Of a stretch of DNA of 64,000 nt, positions 23,822 to 32,600 are shown piece after piece. The notes under the pieces are model-generated. The model did no database searches, was not told the DNA's origin, and was given only the letters and a program-made list of their open reading frames with translations. Each line of letters begins with the position of its first letter. Position 1 is the stretch's first letter. The DNA is from Neobacillus mesonae (GTDB lineage: Bacteria > Bacillota > Bacilli > Bacillales > Cytobacillaceae). A program made the translations under genes and the position numbers. The stretch is from the NCBI RefSeq assembly GCF_001636315.1, contig NZ_KV440949.1, positions 3,342,973-3,406,972 of the forward strand, given 5' to 3'.

Positions 23822-24616
23822 TTAGAGTTCGAAACCAAACTCCCCAATCGTATGCTCTTCATTATGAAAGTCTGAGCCGCCTGTCATCAGGAGGTTATAC
23901 TTTTTGGCTAGATTTTTATATCGAATACCGTCTTCCTTCCTATGTTTACGATGCCAAACTTCGATTCCATCAAAGGGAAGCCGTAATAATTCCTTGACTA
24001 ATGCATCATCCTGAATAAGTAAAGGGTGGGCTAAAACCGCTATCCCTCCAGCGTTATGAATCAAGTTAATTCCCTCATTAGGTGAGAGAACCATCTTATC
24101 AACTGCACATGGTTTTCCATCACCTAAATAAAGATCAAATACTTCCTGGATATTTTTCGCATACCCTTTAGCAACCACTGCTTTGGCTATATGAGGGCGG
24201 CCAATTACCTCTCCATTACTATACTTTTGAACATCATTAGAAGTGATCCTCATTCCCAACTTACAAAACTTATTGACAATTAGCTGAGCGCGGTTATGGC
24301 GATGTTCCTTCATTTTCTGCAAAACACCTAATAGCTCTTTTGATTCGTGGATGTGATAACCTAAGATATCAATATTTTTTCCTTTATAATTTGTGCTTAA
24401 TTCGATACCTTGAATAACCGTTACATTTAATGTTCTTGCTGTTTGTAATGCTTCTTGAATTCCATCTATAGTATCGTGATCCGTTATGGCAATCGTCACT
24501 AATCCTTTTTGTGCTGCCATTTTTACAACTTCACTTGAGGAATAACTTCCATCGGAAGCGGTGGTATGCAAATGCAGATCAAAACAGCCTTTCTCGAGGA
24601 TTTTCTTAAATTCCAA
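23822..24616 (-). CDS. PHP-domain phosphatase, possible 3',5'-PAP phosphatase
   Basis: A 264-residue PHP-family metal-dependent phosphoesterase. Metal motifs appear in order: DLHLHTTASDG (residues 13-23), ITDHDTIDG (44-52), GIELS (70-74), VLAHPLL (about 195), and GGSDFHN near the C-terminus. It resembles E. coli YciV (RNase AM) and Chromobacterium CV1693, which hydrolyse 3',5'-nucleoside bisphosphates such as PAP. Sitting among two sulfotransferase genes and near cysC-sat, it probably clears the PAP that sulfotransferases release; this link is inference. TTG start with AAAGGAG upstream. Histidinol phosphatase activity is an alternative within the superfamily. Confidence 0.75.
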   Translation of the reverse strand: MEFKKILEKGCFDLHLHTTASDGSYSSSEVVKMAAQKGLVTIAITDHDTIDGIQEALQTARTLNVTVIQGIELSTNYKGKNIDILGYHIHESKELLGVLQKMKEHRHNRAQLIVNKFCKLGMRITSNDVQKYSNGEVIGRPHIAKAVVAKGYAKNIQEVFDLYLGDGKPCAVDKMVLSPNEGINLIHNAGGIAVLAHPLLIQDDALVKELLRLPFDGIEVWHRKHRKEDGIRYKNLAKKYNLLMTGGSDFHNEEHTIGEFGFEL

Positions 24617-24756
24617 TCAAATTCAACTCCTTTCTACTTTATTGAATGAGCATTTGTCATTTTAGCAGGACAAGAAAAATAGTGGAGCAACTCCTTTTAG
24701 GAAAATTAGATTTTAAGCTGAATTTTAAAGGGGATTGTGAAATTATGTAATAATAG

Positions 24757-24903
24757 ATGAATGAGTTTAAAGAAATAGAACGAAGAAAGAAGCGTACGTT
24801 AGAAATGCCCTTCGGCCCTGACAAACCTTATTTCACGTATACGGACTCCATCTCAATAGATTTGATCCTATTGAGATGGAAGCTATACCCTTTGAAATAC
24901 TAG
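24757..24903 (+). CDS. Possible small protein, 48 residues
   Basis: In the 373-bp gap 24617-24989 a frame ATG...TAG encodes 48 residues starting MNEFKEIERRKKRTLEMPFG and ending LKY. The N-terminal part looks protein-like (charged helix, then PDKPYFTYTD), but the 3' half crosses the hairpin at 24848-24879. The ribosome binding site is weak and distant (AAAGGGG). It may be a genuine small protein or the remains of a longer gene. I do not recognise it. Confidence 0.3.
   Translation: MNEFKEIERRKKRTLEMPFGPDKPYFTYTDSISIDLILLRWKLYPLKY
24848..24879. terminator. Hairpin in glycosyltransferase-island gap
   Basis: CCATCTCAATAG (24848-24859) pairs perfectly with CTATTGAGATGG (24868-24879), loop of 8 nt. 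No strong T-tract follows on either strand, so terminator function is uncertain. The rest of 24904-24989 shows nothing recognisable. Confidence 0.4.
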
Positions 24904-24989
24904 GGGCGTTTCCTTTATCGTTGTAAAATGTCAATCCTGAAGCTGCCCCAATATTGAAAGGCTAATAAAAAGTTCAAAACGCCTAAGGA

Positions 24990-26462
24990 CTAAACCTTGT
25001 TTCGTTTTCGTCCATCATTGGCAAATAATCCCCTTGGTCCTTTCTCTTTTATCAAGTATTGCAGCGCTACCAAATAGTCTTTCATGTGTAAATCAATATC
25101 TTTGTCGTCCTTCCCATTGGAAACACATTTTGAGGATGTCACGATGGATAGTCCATTCAATATGCCCTTTAATTGGGCCAAGGGGGGACAATGTAAGCTT
25201 TCCCAGCCAATAATGTTTAATCCCTTCCGACTCATCGCAGTATGTTTAGATAATAGGGAACTTGCTCCAAGATCTTTTCGATCTACAGCTAGATTAAAAG
25301 CATATTGGAGCGCCAGTAACAAGGATATGGAGCGCTTTAAATTATTTTTGGTGAGGACCAAATCGGCGCCATTTGCAATTCTCTCAATATAATCACAAAT
25401 TTCCTTGTATTTAAATGAACTCGTACCATTAATGGTCAATATAATATCACCTTGTGCTGCTTTTGCCCCAATGGCTTGGTACGCCTCATAGACTAATGGA
25501 TCATTCACCGTAATAATTTTAGCGCCATATTCCTTTGCGATCCTTTTTTCTTCTGCAAGGTCAGAATTCATGACAACAATCAATTCATGGGCTGGTAATT
25601 TTGCTAGGCATTTAAACTTCGAATGAAGTCTGAACACCTTTTGTTGAAGCGTCATTACAACGGACAATGTTTTTTCATCATAATTCGCAATTGGAGTAAT
25701 TTGATTGAGTTGGGGTGTGAGCGTCTCTCCAATAGCATTATTAAGCATCTCGATTTTTTTCGGCCCAGAATGATCATCTAAATTTGGCAGTTGTAAAAGT
25801 GATAATCCCTCTACATAATCACCGATAATTACTTTTTGCATAAAGGATAAATTTGTGCCTGTTTTTTGGTGCCCTATTCTACTTTTGTTTTTAGATAGAT
25901 CAATTTGATAACTATTGGAAATTGGCAGATTACTTTTAAATGTTTTTAGTGTTGCGATTCCAGGATTCATCATAGATTCGATGCCGATTTGATTTAATGC
26001 ATACCGAGTTAAGGCGATAGGGACCGCTGTTAATGTATCTAAGCCAAAATGTTGTTCCCCCATCAATGCATTGAATACCCGTTTCCATATTACCACAGGG
26101 TGCACGCTGTTTGGTTTAAGCGGTATATGATTCAAAACGACTTCTGCTTGGTTGGTATATATCGGTTCAAGAAATTTTTGTAATTGTTGGCTGGGAATAG
26201 AGATATCAGCATCTAAAAACAATAGGACATCCCCAGATGCATTGGCAGCCCCGACAGCACGCCCCACATCATGTCCTAAAGGTTCTGGATCACTAATTAA
26301 CTTACAATGATAGTTTAATGCAATCTGTTCTGTATTATCTGTACAACCGTTGGCAACAATAATAATTTCATATGGACATAATGCCTGGCATTGCGAAATA
26401 ACAGATGGCAAGGTATCTCCATCGTTATAGGCAGGAATAATAATAGAAAGCCTGTTTGTCAT
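24990..26462 (-). CDS. Two-domain GT2 glycosyltransferase, second domain degenerate
   Basis: A 490-residue protein made of two family 2 glycosyltransferase-like halves. The first half has LSIIIPAYNDGDTLP, the DxD motif in VLLFLDADIS, and GHDVGRAVGAANA. The second half, from about residue 265, repeats the pattern (LSVVMTLQQ, ELIVVMNSD, YQAIGAKAAQGDIILT), but the DxD site reads INGTSS and so lacks the metal ligands. The second copy is probably non-catalytic. I chose the ATG at 26462: GAGGTG lies 8 nt upstream, while the ATG at 26468 is too close to it. Cytoplasmic, with no clear membrane segment. Part of the minus-strand arm of the island. Confidence 0.75.
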   Translation of the reverse strand: MTNRLSIIIPAYNDGDTLPSVISQCQALCPYEIIIVANGCTDNTEQIALNYHCKLISDPEPLGHDVGRAVGAANASGDVLLFLDADISIPSQQLQKFLEPIYTNQAEVVLNHIPLKPNSVHPVVIWKRVFNALMGEQHFGLDTLTAVPIALTRYALNQIGIESMMNPGIATLKTFKSNLPISNSYQIDLSKNKSRIGHQKTGTNLSFMQKVIIGDYVEGLSLLQLPNLDDHSGPKKIEMLNNAIGETLTPQLNQITPIANYDEKTLSVVMTLQQKVFRLHSKFKCLAKLPAHELIVVMNSDLAEEKRIAKEYGAKIITVNDPLVYEAYQAIGAKAAQGDIILTINGTSSFKYKEICDYIERIANGADLVLTKNNLKRSISLLLALQYAFNLAVDRKDLGASSLLSKHTAMSRKGLNIIGWESLHCPPLAQLKGILNGLSIVTSSKCVSNGKDDKDIDLHMKDYLVALQYLIKEKGPRGLFANDGRKRNKV

Positions 26463-26565
26463 ACACATATCACCTCACATTATTCTATGTTATAAATTCA
26501 TTATATTGTGGGGTACAACCAATTTTTTGACGTAAAACCCATGCTAATAGCACTACAGACACACA

Positions 26566-27345
26566 TTACCAATTATTGTCTTTTTCAAATCCGTATGTGA
26601 TTAATAATTGCCCAGCTTGTTTCTTAAAGATTTGCTTCATTTCATCATCAAATTCGTCCTTCCAGTTCCCAATTTTCCCTTTTCGAAATGTATATGAAGA
26701 TTTTGGGTCAATGTTTTGCTCCATTTTATTTATGATGTCATTTAAAGGGATTGGCGGGCTATCTTCCCATAAATAGTTAACCAACTCTCGTAATTTCTGT
26801 TCTCTTGATTCTTTCGATATCATTAAGTCCTCATAGGATAAGGAAAAGGTATTTTTATGATTGCTCCATCTATAATAAGGTTCATAGCCTCGATAAAAAG
26901 GGAGTTTTCCTTTTCTGAGCAGTACCAGCATACGTGATTTTGTTGTCAAATATTTGGTGTTAAATGCAAAATGTAAAGGGTGGTCGACCCATAGATCTTT
27001 AATAAAGTAAGAGAGGGAAACAAGAACGTCACGCGGGTCACGATAAATAAAAACATGTTTCATGTTTAATTCTTGTAACAAAGCTGCATATTGATTCGAG
27101 AAAACGACATGTCCAAACCCGAATTCATTAGCAGATAATTTTTTTAGTCTATTGCGATGATCTATGAGCTTTTTTCGTTGATTCATACCTATGCTTAAAA
27201 AGAATTTTTTCGATTCATCATTAATATCCATAAAAACATCGGGCATTCCAATTAATAGCTGATGTAATAAATGAGTGCCGCTTTTTGGAACGGATGATAA
27301 TAAAAAGGGAGATAGACTTTGTGATTGACTGATGTTTAGCCCCAC
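26566..27345 (-). CDS. PAPS-dependent sulfotransferase, second gene
   Basis: A 259-residue sulfotransferase-domain protein, only distantly similar to the one at 22156. The phosphosulfate loop is SVPKSGTHLLHQ (residues 18-29), and the 3'-phosphate loop is RDPRDVLVS (102-110); a C-terminal GKIGNWKDEF matches the conserved RKGxxGDWK motif of classical sulfotransferases. Having two unlike sulfotransferases suggests two different acceptor positions. The GTG start overlaps its AAAGGTGG site, so the true start is uncertain. It heads the minus-strand arm. Confidence 0.85.
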   Translation of the reverse strand: MGLNISQSQSLSPFLLSSVPKSGTHLLHQLLIGMPDVFMDINDESKKFFLSIGMNQRKKLIDHRNRLKKLSANEFGFGHVVFSNQYAALLQELNMKHVFIYRDPRDVLVSLSYFIKDLWVDHPLHFAFNTKYLTTKSRMLVLLRKGKLPFYRGYEPYYRWSNHKNTFSLSYEDLMISKESREQKLRELVNYLWEDSPPIPLNDIINKMEQNIDPKSSYTFRKGKIGNWKDEFDDEMKQIFKKQAGQLLITYGFEKDNNW

Positions 27346-27658
27346 CTTTCTTTATAGTCTTAGTTATAGTATTCAAATACAGTATCTCTCTCCTGAGCGT
27401 TTGTCTTGTTTTGAAAAAGAAAACGCCATTTTTTAACTAAATAATGAGGAGTGTCCCATTCCAATGTTTTCTGCAGCATTTCGTTAACAAACGGATTCAA
27501 TTAAAAGACATGTTAGCTTTTATTAATAAATAGGGCGTATTAACCCAAGCCTTTTTTAAGGAAATTGAATATCTTTTTAATATGAGATTGTCCGTTGTCC
27601 CAAGTTGTTGTTGAGCAATGGAAACAAGTTAGTTTTTTACCAGTGAGGTGAATAAATA
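27346..27658. other. Divergent intergenic region
   Basis: 313 bp between the divergent sulfotransferase and GT2 genes. It is AT-rich and must hold promoters for both arms. I see no convincing -35/-10 pair, no gene and no strong hairpin. Confidence 0.5.
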
Positions 27659-28390
27659 TTGACCGAAGTAAATAAAGGTGTTTCGATTGTTGTTTCAACA
27701 AATAAAGAAGGTTTCTTAGAAAATATTTTCCTGAATTTTGAGAATCAGAATTGGGATACGAAAGAATTAATTATCATATTAAATAATGATTCTTTAATAC
27801 TTGAAGAATGGGTAAATAAGGTAGAACAAACTAATCATGTAACTGTATATCAACTTTCTCAAAGCGTTTCCTTAGGTGAATGCCTGAACTTTGGAGTAGA
27901 TAAAGCGAAGTATGAATATATTGCGAAATTTGATGATGACGATTATTATGGCCCATCTTATTTAGCGGAGGCGATGGACGCTTTTGACAAAAAGAATGCA
28001 GATGTCGTGGGAAAACGTACTTATTTTATGTATAATTCCTTAAAGAAAGACCTGAGACTCCGTTTTCCTAGAAGGGAACACAAGTTTTTTTCGAAAGTTC
28101 ATGGTGGAACGATTATAGCAACGAAAGAAGTGTTCCAAAAAGTTAGATTTGCAAATATTTCAATAGGGGAGGATGTTGATTTTTTATATCACTGCAGACA
28201 ACAAGGTTTTAAAATTTATTCAACAAGCCGATATAATTATACCTATATTAGAAGAGGGGATGGAAGCCATACTTGGAAACCAAAATTACAGTATTTACTG
28301 GCGACATCTTTAAGGATTATAAAAACAAATGACTTTAAATCGTATGTAAATAATTATTCTGATGATAAGCATGGACGACACTTTTCATAA
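27659..28390 (+). CDS. GT2-family glycosyltransferase
   Basis: A 243-residue family 2 glycosyltransferase, paralog of those at 21160, 23012 and 33703. It starts MTEVNKGVSIVVSTNKEG, has DDDDYY at residues 92-97 and VHGGTIIATKEVFQKV with IGEDVDFLY. It shares with 33703 a segment (DVVGKRTYFMYN, LRFPRREHK) that the minus-strand paralogs lack, so the plus-strand pair form a sub-group. The TTG start follows GTGAGGTG. No membrane segment. Donor unknown. Confidence 0.85.
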   Translation: MTEVNKGVSIVVSTNKEGFLENIFLNFENQNWDTKELIIILNNDSLILEEWVNKVEQTNHVTVYQLSQSVSLGECLNFGVDKAKYEYIAKFDDDDYYGPSYLAEAMDAFDKKNADVVGKRTYFMYNSLKKDLRLRFPRREHKFFSKVHGGTIIATKEVFQKVRFANISIGEDVDFLYHCRQQGFKIYSTSRYNYTYIRRGDGSHTWKPKLQYLLATSLRIIKTNDFKSYVNNYSDDKHGRHFS

Positions 28391-28603
28391 TTGGATATTG
28401 ACAATTATATTATTAAAATTTCGCAAACATTCAATCCGATCTTAATGGAGGAAAAAGGAATAGTTAAACCAAACATTTTATACAGCTTAGTAAGGAATTG
28501 GAGGATTATTTTGGAGTTAAATTTAATTGGGATAGCTATATAACATAATAGTAACCGTTCCTTTGTATAGAAGGCGGTTATTCTTTGTTTCTGAGAAAAA
28601 CTA

Positions 28604-28632
28604 GTGATAAAAAAGAGGCATTTAAGCCTCTT
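28604..28632 (-). terminator. Terminator of TauE/SafE gene
   Basis: AAGAGGC pairs with GCCTCTT (28613-28632); on the minus strand CTTTTTTATC follows. The gap 28391-28670 shows nothing else. Confidence 0.8.
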
Positions 28633-28670
28633 CTTACTTGTTTTATAGAGGGGGGAACCGCAAGTGTTAA

Positions 28671-29438
28671 TTAGAATATAATCTTTATTCCACTCATGCA
28701 TAAAATCAATGCCAAAATAAATCTTAGTGGTTTTGCCGGTACTTTTGTAGAAAGTTTGCTGCCTAATATAACCCCAGGTATTGATCCTATTAACAGGTTA
28801 AACGCCAAGTGAAAATTCACATTTCCAAGCCCTGCATGTAGAATTCCAGCCACAGTAACTAAACCAAAGGCATGTGCAATATCGGTACCAACGACGCTTG
28901 ATGTTCTAATACGATAAATGTACAACAATGCAAGGGCAAATAAAGACCCTGACCCAATGGATGTTAAACCAACAATAAAACCTAGAAAGAATCCAATTAG
29001 AATCGTAAGCACTTTTTTTCCTTCAACGGGGTTTTTCGTCACTATGCCGGTTTCGAAGTGGTCACCGAAAAAGTTCTGAAAGACCATTGCCGCGGCTACG
29101 AAAATGAGAACATAGCCAATGGAATGCTTAATCATCAGTTCTAGATTTTCAAAATAAACACCAAAAACTTTGAGTAAAACGATGGCAATTACTGCACCTG
29201 GAATACTTCCCAACGAAAAGTACAACACTAACTTTCCGTTAATCGTTTTCTGTCTCCAATGCTGGATTGTTCCAAATAGTTTTGTTATAGAATTATAGAA
29301 TAAATCGGTTCCAACTGCTACGACTGGGTTTATCCCTATTAACAGTAATACTGGAGTTAAAAGTGACGCACCTCCTACTCCAGTCAAACCAACAAGAAAA
29401 CCAACAAACACCCCCATAAAAATAATCCCTATTTCCAT
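28671..29438 (-). CDS. TauE/SafE-family anion permease
   Basis: A 255-residue polytopic membrane protein of the TauE/SafE family (sulfite, sulfate or organosulfonate transport). About eight hydrophobic segments are present, in two halves each with a Gly-rich motif: GFLVGLTGVGGASLLTP and GFIVGLTSIGSGSLFAL. The ATG at 29438 follows AGGAG by 8 nt; the longer frame adds six residues including that site. It is divergent from cysC-sat, so I infer sulfate supply for, or sulfite relief from, PAPS production. The 296-bp gap to cysC shows no S-box or other riboswitch that I can recognise. Confidence 0.8.
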   Translation of the reverse strand: MEIGIIFMGVFVGFLVGLTGVGGASLLTPVLLLIGINPVVAVGTDLFYNSITKLFGTIQHWRQKTINGKLVLYFSLGSIPGAVIAIVLLKVFGVYFENLELMIKHSIGYVLIFVAAAMVFQNFFGDHFETGIVTKNPVEGKKVLTILIGFFLGFIVGLTSIGSGSLFALALLYIYRIRTSSVVGTDIAHAFGLVTVAGILHAGLGNVNFHLAFNLLIGSIPGVILGSKLSTKVPAKPLRFILALILCMSGIKIIF

Positions 29439-29734
29439 TTTCACTTCTCCTATCAAATCTAAAGATTCAACATGCCTCCAAACTGTTGATCATTTCTTAC
29501 TTCCTGTTATTTTATGTAAACACCTCTTAAATTGGACTAGTAATATTGCTGAAAAAATCATGTGATAATTATCTAAAAATAGTAATGTCCCCCATTTTTA
29601 AATTCTTGGGCTTGTGTTTGTTTTCTGCACCTGCCGTTTCCATTGTCTTAAGCAAGTCATAAGCTGTATTACGAACATGAATCAGGGCGTAGTTATTTGA
29701 ATGGATGGAATAAATTCGAAAGGAGAGTATTATA

Positions 29735-30364
29735 TTGGAAAATAAAAATAACCCTATGAATAATGTTTTCTGGCATCAATCGGCAATAAAAAAAGAAGAT
29801 CGAGAAAAACAAAATGGTCATAGAAGTATAATGATTTGGTTTACAGGGTTATCGGGGTCAGGAAAATCTACAATAGCCAATGCACTTCAACATAAATTAT
29901 TTGAAAAAAACATCAGTGTTTATTTATTAGATGGAGATAATCTCCGGCATGGCATAAATAAGAATCTCTCATTTTCTGCTGAAGATCGACAAGAAAATAT
30001 TAGGAGGACAGCCGAAATCGGAAAGCTGTTTGTGGATGCTGGAACCGTGGTACTTGCAGCACTCATATCTCCATTTGAAAAAGAGAGGTTAAATGCACGA
30101 GCGATTTTTAAGCAGGGTGAATTTATTGAAGTATATATCAAGTGTCCAATTGAGGAATGTGAAAATAGAGACCCAAAAGGACTTTATAAAAAGGCTAGAA
30201 AAGGAGAAATAACACATTTTACGGGAATTGATCAGCCTTATGAAGAGCCAAAAAATCCTGAAATCGTTATTGATACAAATAAATTATCAATTGATCAATC
30301 AGTTGAAATTCTTATTTCATATCTTTTCGATAAAGTCGGCCTCTTACTAAATTCGAAGGAGTGA
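29735..30364 (+). CDS. cysC: Adenylyl-sulfate (APS) kinase
   Basis: CysC phosphorylates APS at the 3' position with ATP to form PAPS. The 209-residue protein has the Walker A loop GLSGSGKST (residues 38-46), LDGDNLRHGINKNLSFS (from 65) for APS and Mg binding, and EDRQENIRRTAEI. Length is normal. The TTG start follows AAAGGAG with 9 nt spacing. It is followed after 6 bp by sat, so the two enzymes of PAPS synthesis are one operon. No CysH, CysJ or CysI gene is present, unlike the sulfate assimilation operon of B. subtilis, so the PAPS is probably for sulfation. Confidence 0.95.
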   Translation: MENKNNPMNNVFWHQSAIKKEDREKQNGHRSIMIWFTGLSGSGKSTIANALQHKLFEKNISVYLLDGDNLRHGINKNLSFSAEDRQENIRRTAEIGKLFVDAGTVVLAALISPFEKERLNARAIFKQGEFIEVYIKCPIEECENRDPKGLYKKARKGEITHFTGIDQPYEEPKNPEIVIDTNKLSIDQSVEILISYLFDKVGLLLNSKE

Positions 30365-30370
30365 TTTAAT

Positions 30371-31510
30371 TTGACATTAAGTATTCCTCATGGCGGTAAA
30401 TTAATAAATCGCGTAGACTTAAATTATAATTATTCGGATCTTACATCTGAGATTGAATTGGACACAATGTCACTATCTGATTTAGAGTTAATCGCAAATG
30501 GAGCATACAGCCCGTTAGTTGGTTTTCTAGGGAAAAAAGATTATGAATCGGTCTTACAGAATATGAGACTGGAAAATGGAATTGTTTGGAGTATCCCGAT
30601 TACCCTTCCCGTTACAGAGAACGTTGCTCGGAAGCTAAAGATTGGAGAAAAGGTCAGACTTACGTATGAAAATGAAACCTACGGTGTACTAAATCTTCAA
30701 GAACTATATACACCAAATAAAAATGAAGAAGCAGAAAAGGTATATCAAACAACAGACTCTTATCATCCAGGTGTCAAAAAGCTTTTGGAACGCCCCAGTA
30801 TGTATGCCGCAGGGCCCATTATTTTAACCAAAGTTCCACCCAAGCATCCTGATTTTAAACGCTATTATAAAACGCCTATAGAAGTGAGAAAGGAATTTCA
30901 ACAAAGGAATTGGAAAACAGTGGTTGGATTCCAAACAAGAAATCCTGTTCACAGAGCACATGAATATATCCAAAAGACAGCACTAGAAATGGTTGACGGC
31001 TTGTTTCTAAATCCTTTAGTGGGCGAAACAAAATCCGATGATATTCCAGCAGCTATTCGATTGAAAAGTTATGAAGTATTACTAAAAAACTATTATCCTG
31101 CAGATCGTGTATATTTAGGTGTCTTTCTTGCAGCCATGAGATATGCCGGCCCAAAAGAAGCAATTTTCCATGCTCTTGTTCGTAAGAATTATGGCTGTAC
31201 ACATTTTATTGTTGGACGAGACCATGCAGGTGTAGGTAATTATTATGGAACCTATGATGCACAAAAAATTTTTAAACAATTTAGCGCAGAAGAGCTGGGA
31301 ATAACTATTCTTTCCTTTGAACATAGCTTTTATTGTAAAAAATGCAAAAGCATGGCTTCAAGTAAAACGTGTCCGCATGACAAAAGTGACCATTTACACC
31401 TATCGGGTACAAAAGTTCGGCAAATGCTTCGTAATGGGGAAATGCCGCCTCCAGAGTTTAGCCGCCCCGAGGTCATTGAAGTCTTAATCAAGGGGTTAGA
31501 GGATTCATGA
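30371..31510 (+). CDS. sat: Sulfate adenylyltransferase (ATP sulfurylase)
   Basis: Sat couples ATP and sulfate to APS and pyrophosphate. The 379-residue homo-oligomeric form has the active-site motif [12 protein letters not shown] (188-199), GRDHAGVG about 85 residues later, and a Cys cluster ([17 protein letters not shown]) typical of bacterial and archaeal Sat. The TTG start follows GAAGGAGTG. It ends in ATGA, overlapping a 13-codon stub, then a terminator. Together with cysC it supplies PAPS to the sulfotransferases at 22156 and 26566. Confidence 0.95.
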   Translation: MTLSIPHGGKLINRVDLNYNYSDLTSEIELDTMSLSDLELIANGAYSPLVGFLGKKDYESVLQNMRLENGIVWSIPITLPVTENVARKLKIGEKVRLTYENETYGVLNLQELYTPNKNEEAEKVYQTTDSYHPGVKKLLERPSMYAAGPIILTKVPPKHPDFKRYYKTPIEVRKEFQQRNWKTVVGFQTRNPVHRAHEYIQKTALEMVDGLFLNPLVGETKSDDIPAAIRLKSYEVLLKNYYPADRVYLGVFLAAMRYAGPKEAIFHALVRKNYGCTHFIVGRDHAGVGNYYGTYDAQKIFKQFSAEELGITILSFEHSFYCKKCKSMASSKTCPHDKSDHLHLSGTKVRQMLRNGEMPPPEFSRPEVIEVLIKGLEDS

Positions 31511-31548
31511 AGTTATTTGTAACAGGAATTGATGGCAGATTCAAATAA
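31507..31548 (+). pseudogene. Gene-start stub overlapping sat stop
   Basis: An ATG overlapping the sat stop (ATGA) opens a 13-codon frame [13 protein letters not shown] before TAA. The beginning resembles the VTGxxG nucleotide-binding start of NAD-dependent sugar epimerases. It may be what is left of a third operon gene after deletion. It is very short, so chance is possible. Confidence 0.3.
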
Positions 31549-31552
31549 AATT

Positions 31553-31586
31553 AGGCCAGCAAATGATATTCATTTGCGGGCCTTTT
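31553..31586 (+). terminator. Terminator of cysC-sat operon
   Basis: GGCC..GCAAATG pairs with CATTTGC..GGCC, followed by TTTT. It lies 43 bp after the sat stop. Confidence 0.75.
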
Positions 31587-31627
31587 GCTTGGTATAGAGA
31601 TAGCTGTCTCTCATACATAAAAACTCT

Positions 31628-32326
31628 CTATTCTTTGTTACGCTCATTAATCAGTTTCTTCATTTCTTCCACATTTCCTCTGTTTTTAACATAGCGCTTA
31701 TATAAATTAACGTTTTTTCGATAGTTAGGATTACCACGAGATCCAACCTTAGGATGCCATAAATGATAGATTGAGGTACCTGTTAATCTTTTAAAAGGCC
31801 CACATACAGTATTCATAGCATCTTTGAATGCATTATCCTCTTTTCCCCATCCTACAAACCTTTCATCAAACCCCTTTACCTTATTAAAGTTATCTCTCGT
31901 AATAATGATTACCCCGCTAATTGGTTCAGCCTTTTTAAATTTTCGTTCTTTACAATTAACTTTACAGGGTAAAGGCCATTGTGGGGTATAATTTAGAAGT
32001 TTTTCAGAACTTGGTTTGGATAGGTCTTTCCATGTGAAGTAAGGAATTACCCAAGCATGCTGCTTAAGCAGCTCTATCCCTCGAATTATAAGTTGTGGAT
32101 TATAAAATACATCGGCATCAGCAATGACAAAAATATCCCTTGTTGCTTGTTTAGCTGCGTTATTAATGGCCTGGGATCGATTAAATGGTTTACTGCGAGA
32201 TTCACCGATACACAATTCCACTTCGGGCATCAAGGTTTCATAAAAGGTCTTTACCCATTTGAATAATCTGTCTCTTAAACCATTGTCTGGTTTGTAAGGA
32301 ATCAAAACAGATACATTGTTTAACAT
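31628..32326 (-). CDS. Glycosyltransferase with galactosyltransferase-type C-terminus
   Basis: A 232-residue GT-A protein. It begins VSVLIPYKPDNGLRDRLFKW, carries the metal motif VIADADVFYNP, and later GFDERFVGWGKEDNAF, the acceptor and metal site of the Glyco_transf_7C type seen in beta-1,4-galactosyl and GalNAc transferases. I chose the ATG at 32326 (MLNNVSVL) because AAAGGAGG lies 6 nt upstream; the longer frame starting at 32389 has no such site. It is convergent with sat. A hexosamine or galactose transfer step in the sulfated glycan is plausible, but not shown. Confidence 0.75.
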   Translation of the reverse strand: MLNNVSVLIPYKPDNGLRDRLFKWVKTFYETLMPEVELCIGESRSKPFNRSQAINNAAKQATRDIFVIADADVFYNPQLIIRGIELLKQHAWVIPYFTWKDLSKPSSEKLLNYTPQWPLPCKVNCKERKFKKAEPISGVIIITRDNFNKVKGFDERFVGWGKEDNAFKDAMNTVCGPFKRLTGTSIYHLWHPKVGSRGNPNYRKNVNLYKRYVKNRGNVEEMKKLINERNKE

Positions 32327-32600
32327 CCTTTTCCTCCTTTGCCTTAAAGAACTCATTTTAATAAACAAATGCTTGTCTATACTAAACAACCTGTTATGTT
32401 TTCTTGCATTATCATATTCGTAATAAGCTCGTATGAAAAGGACATTGTCCTATCTAGATAGTATTTTTAAAAAATGGCCAATCAAATAAGAAGATTTTAC
32501 TAAAGAACCTAACCAATAAATTTTTTAACGAATAGGATATAGAAACCATAGGAATGTTTTTATGTGGAAAAAGCAGAAAGACGGAAAAGGATGGTGGAAA

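Noticed and set aside
28405..28701. 98-codon minus-strand frame
   Set aside because: It overlaps the 3' end of the TauE/SafE gene and its terminator, has no ribosome binding site and no recognisable protein pattern.
29439..29734. Possible S-box or other riboswitch before cysC
   Set aside because: No conserved S-box helices or terminator/antiterminator arrangement could be recognised.
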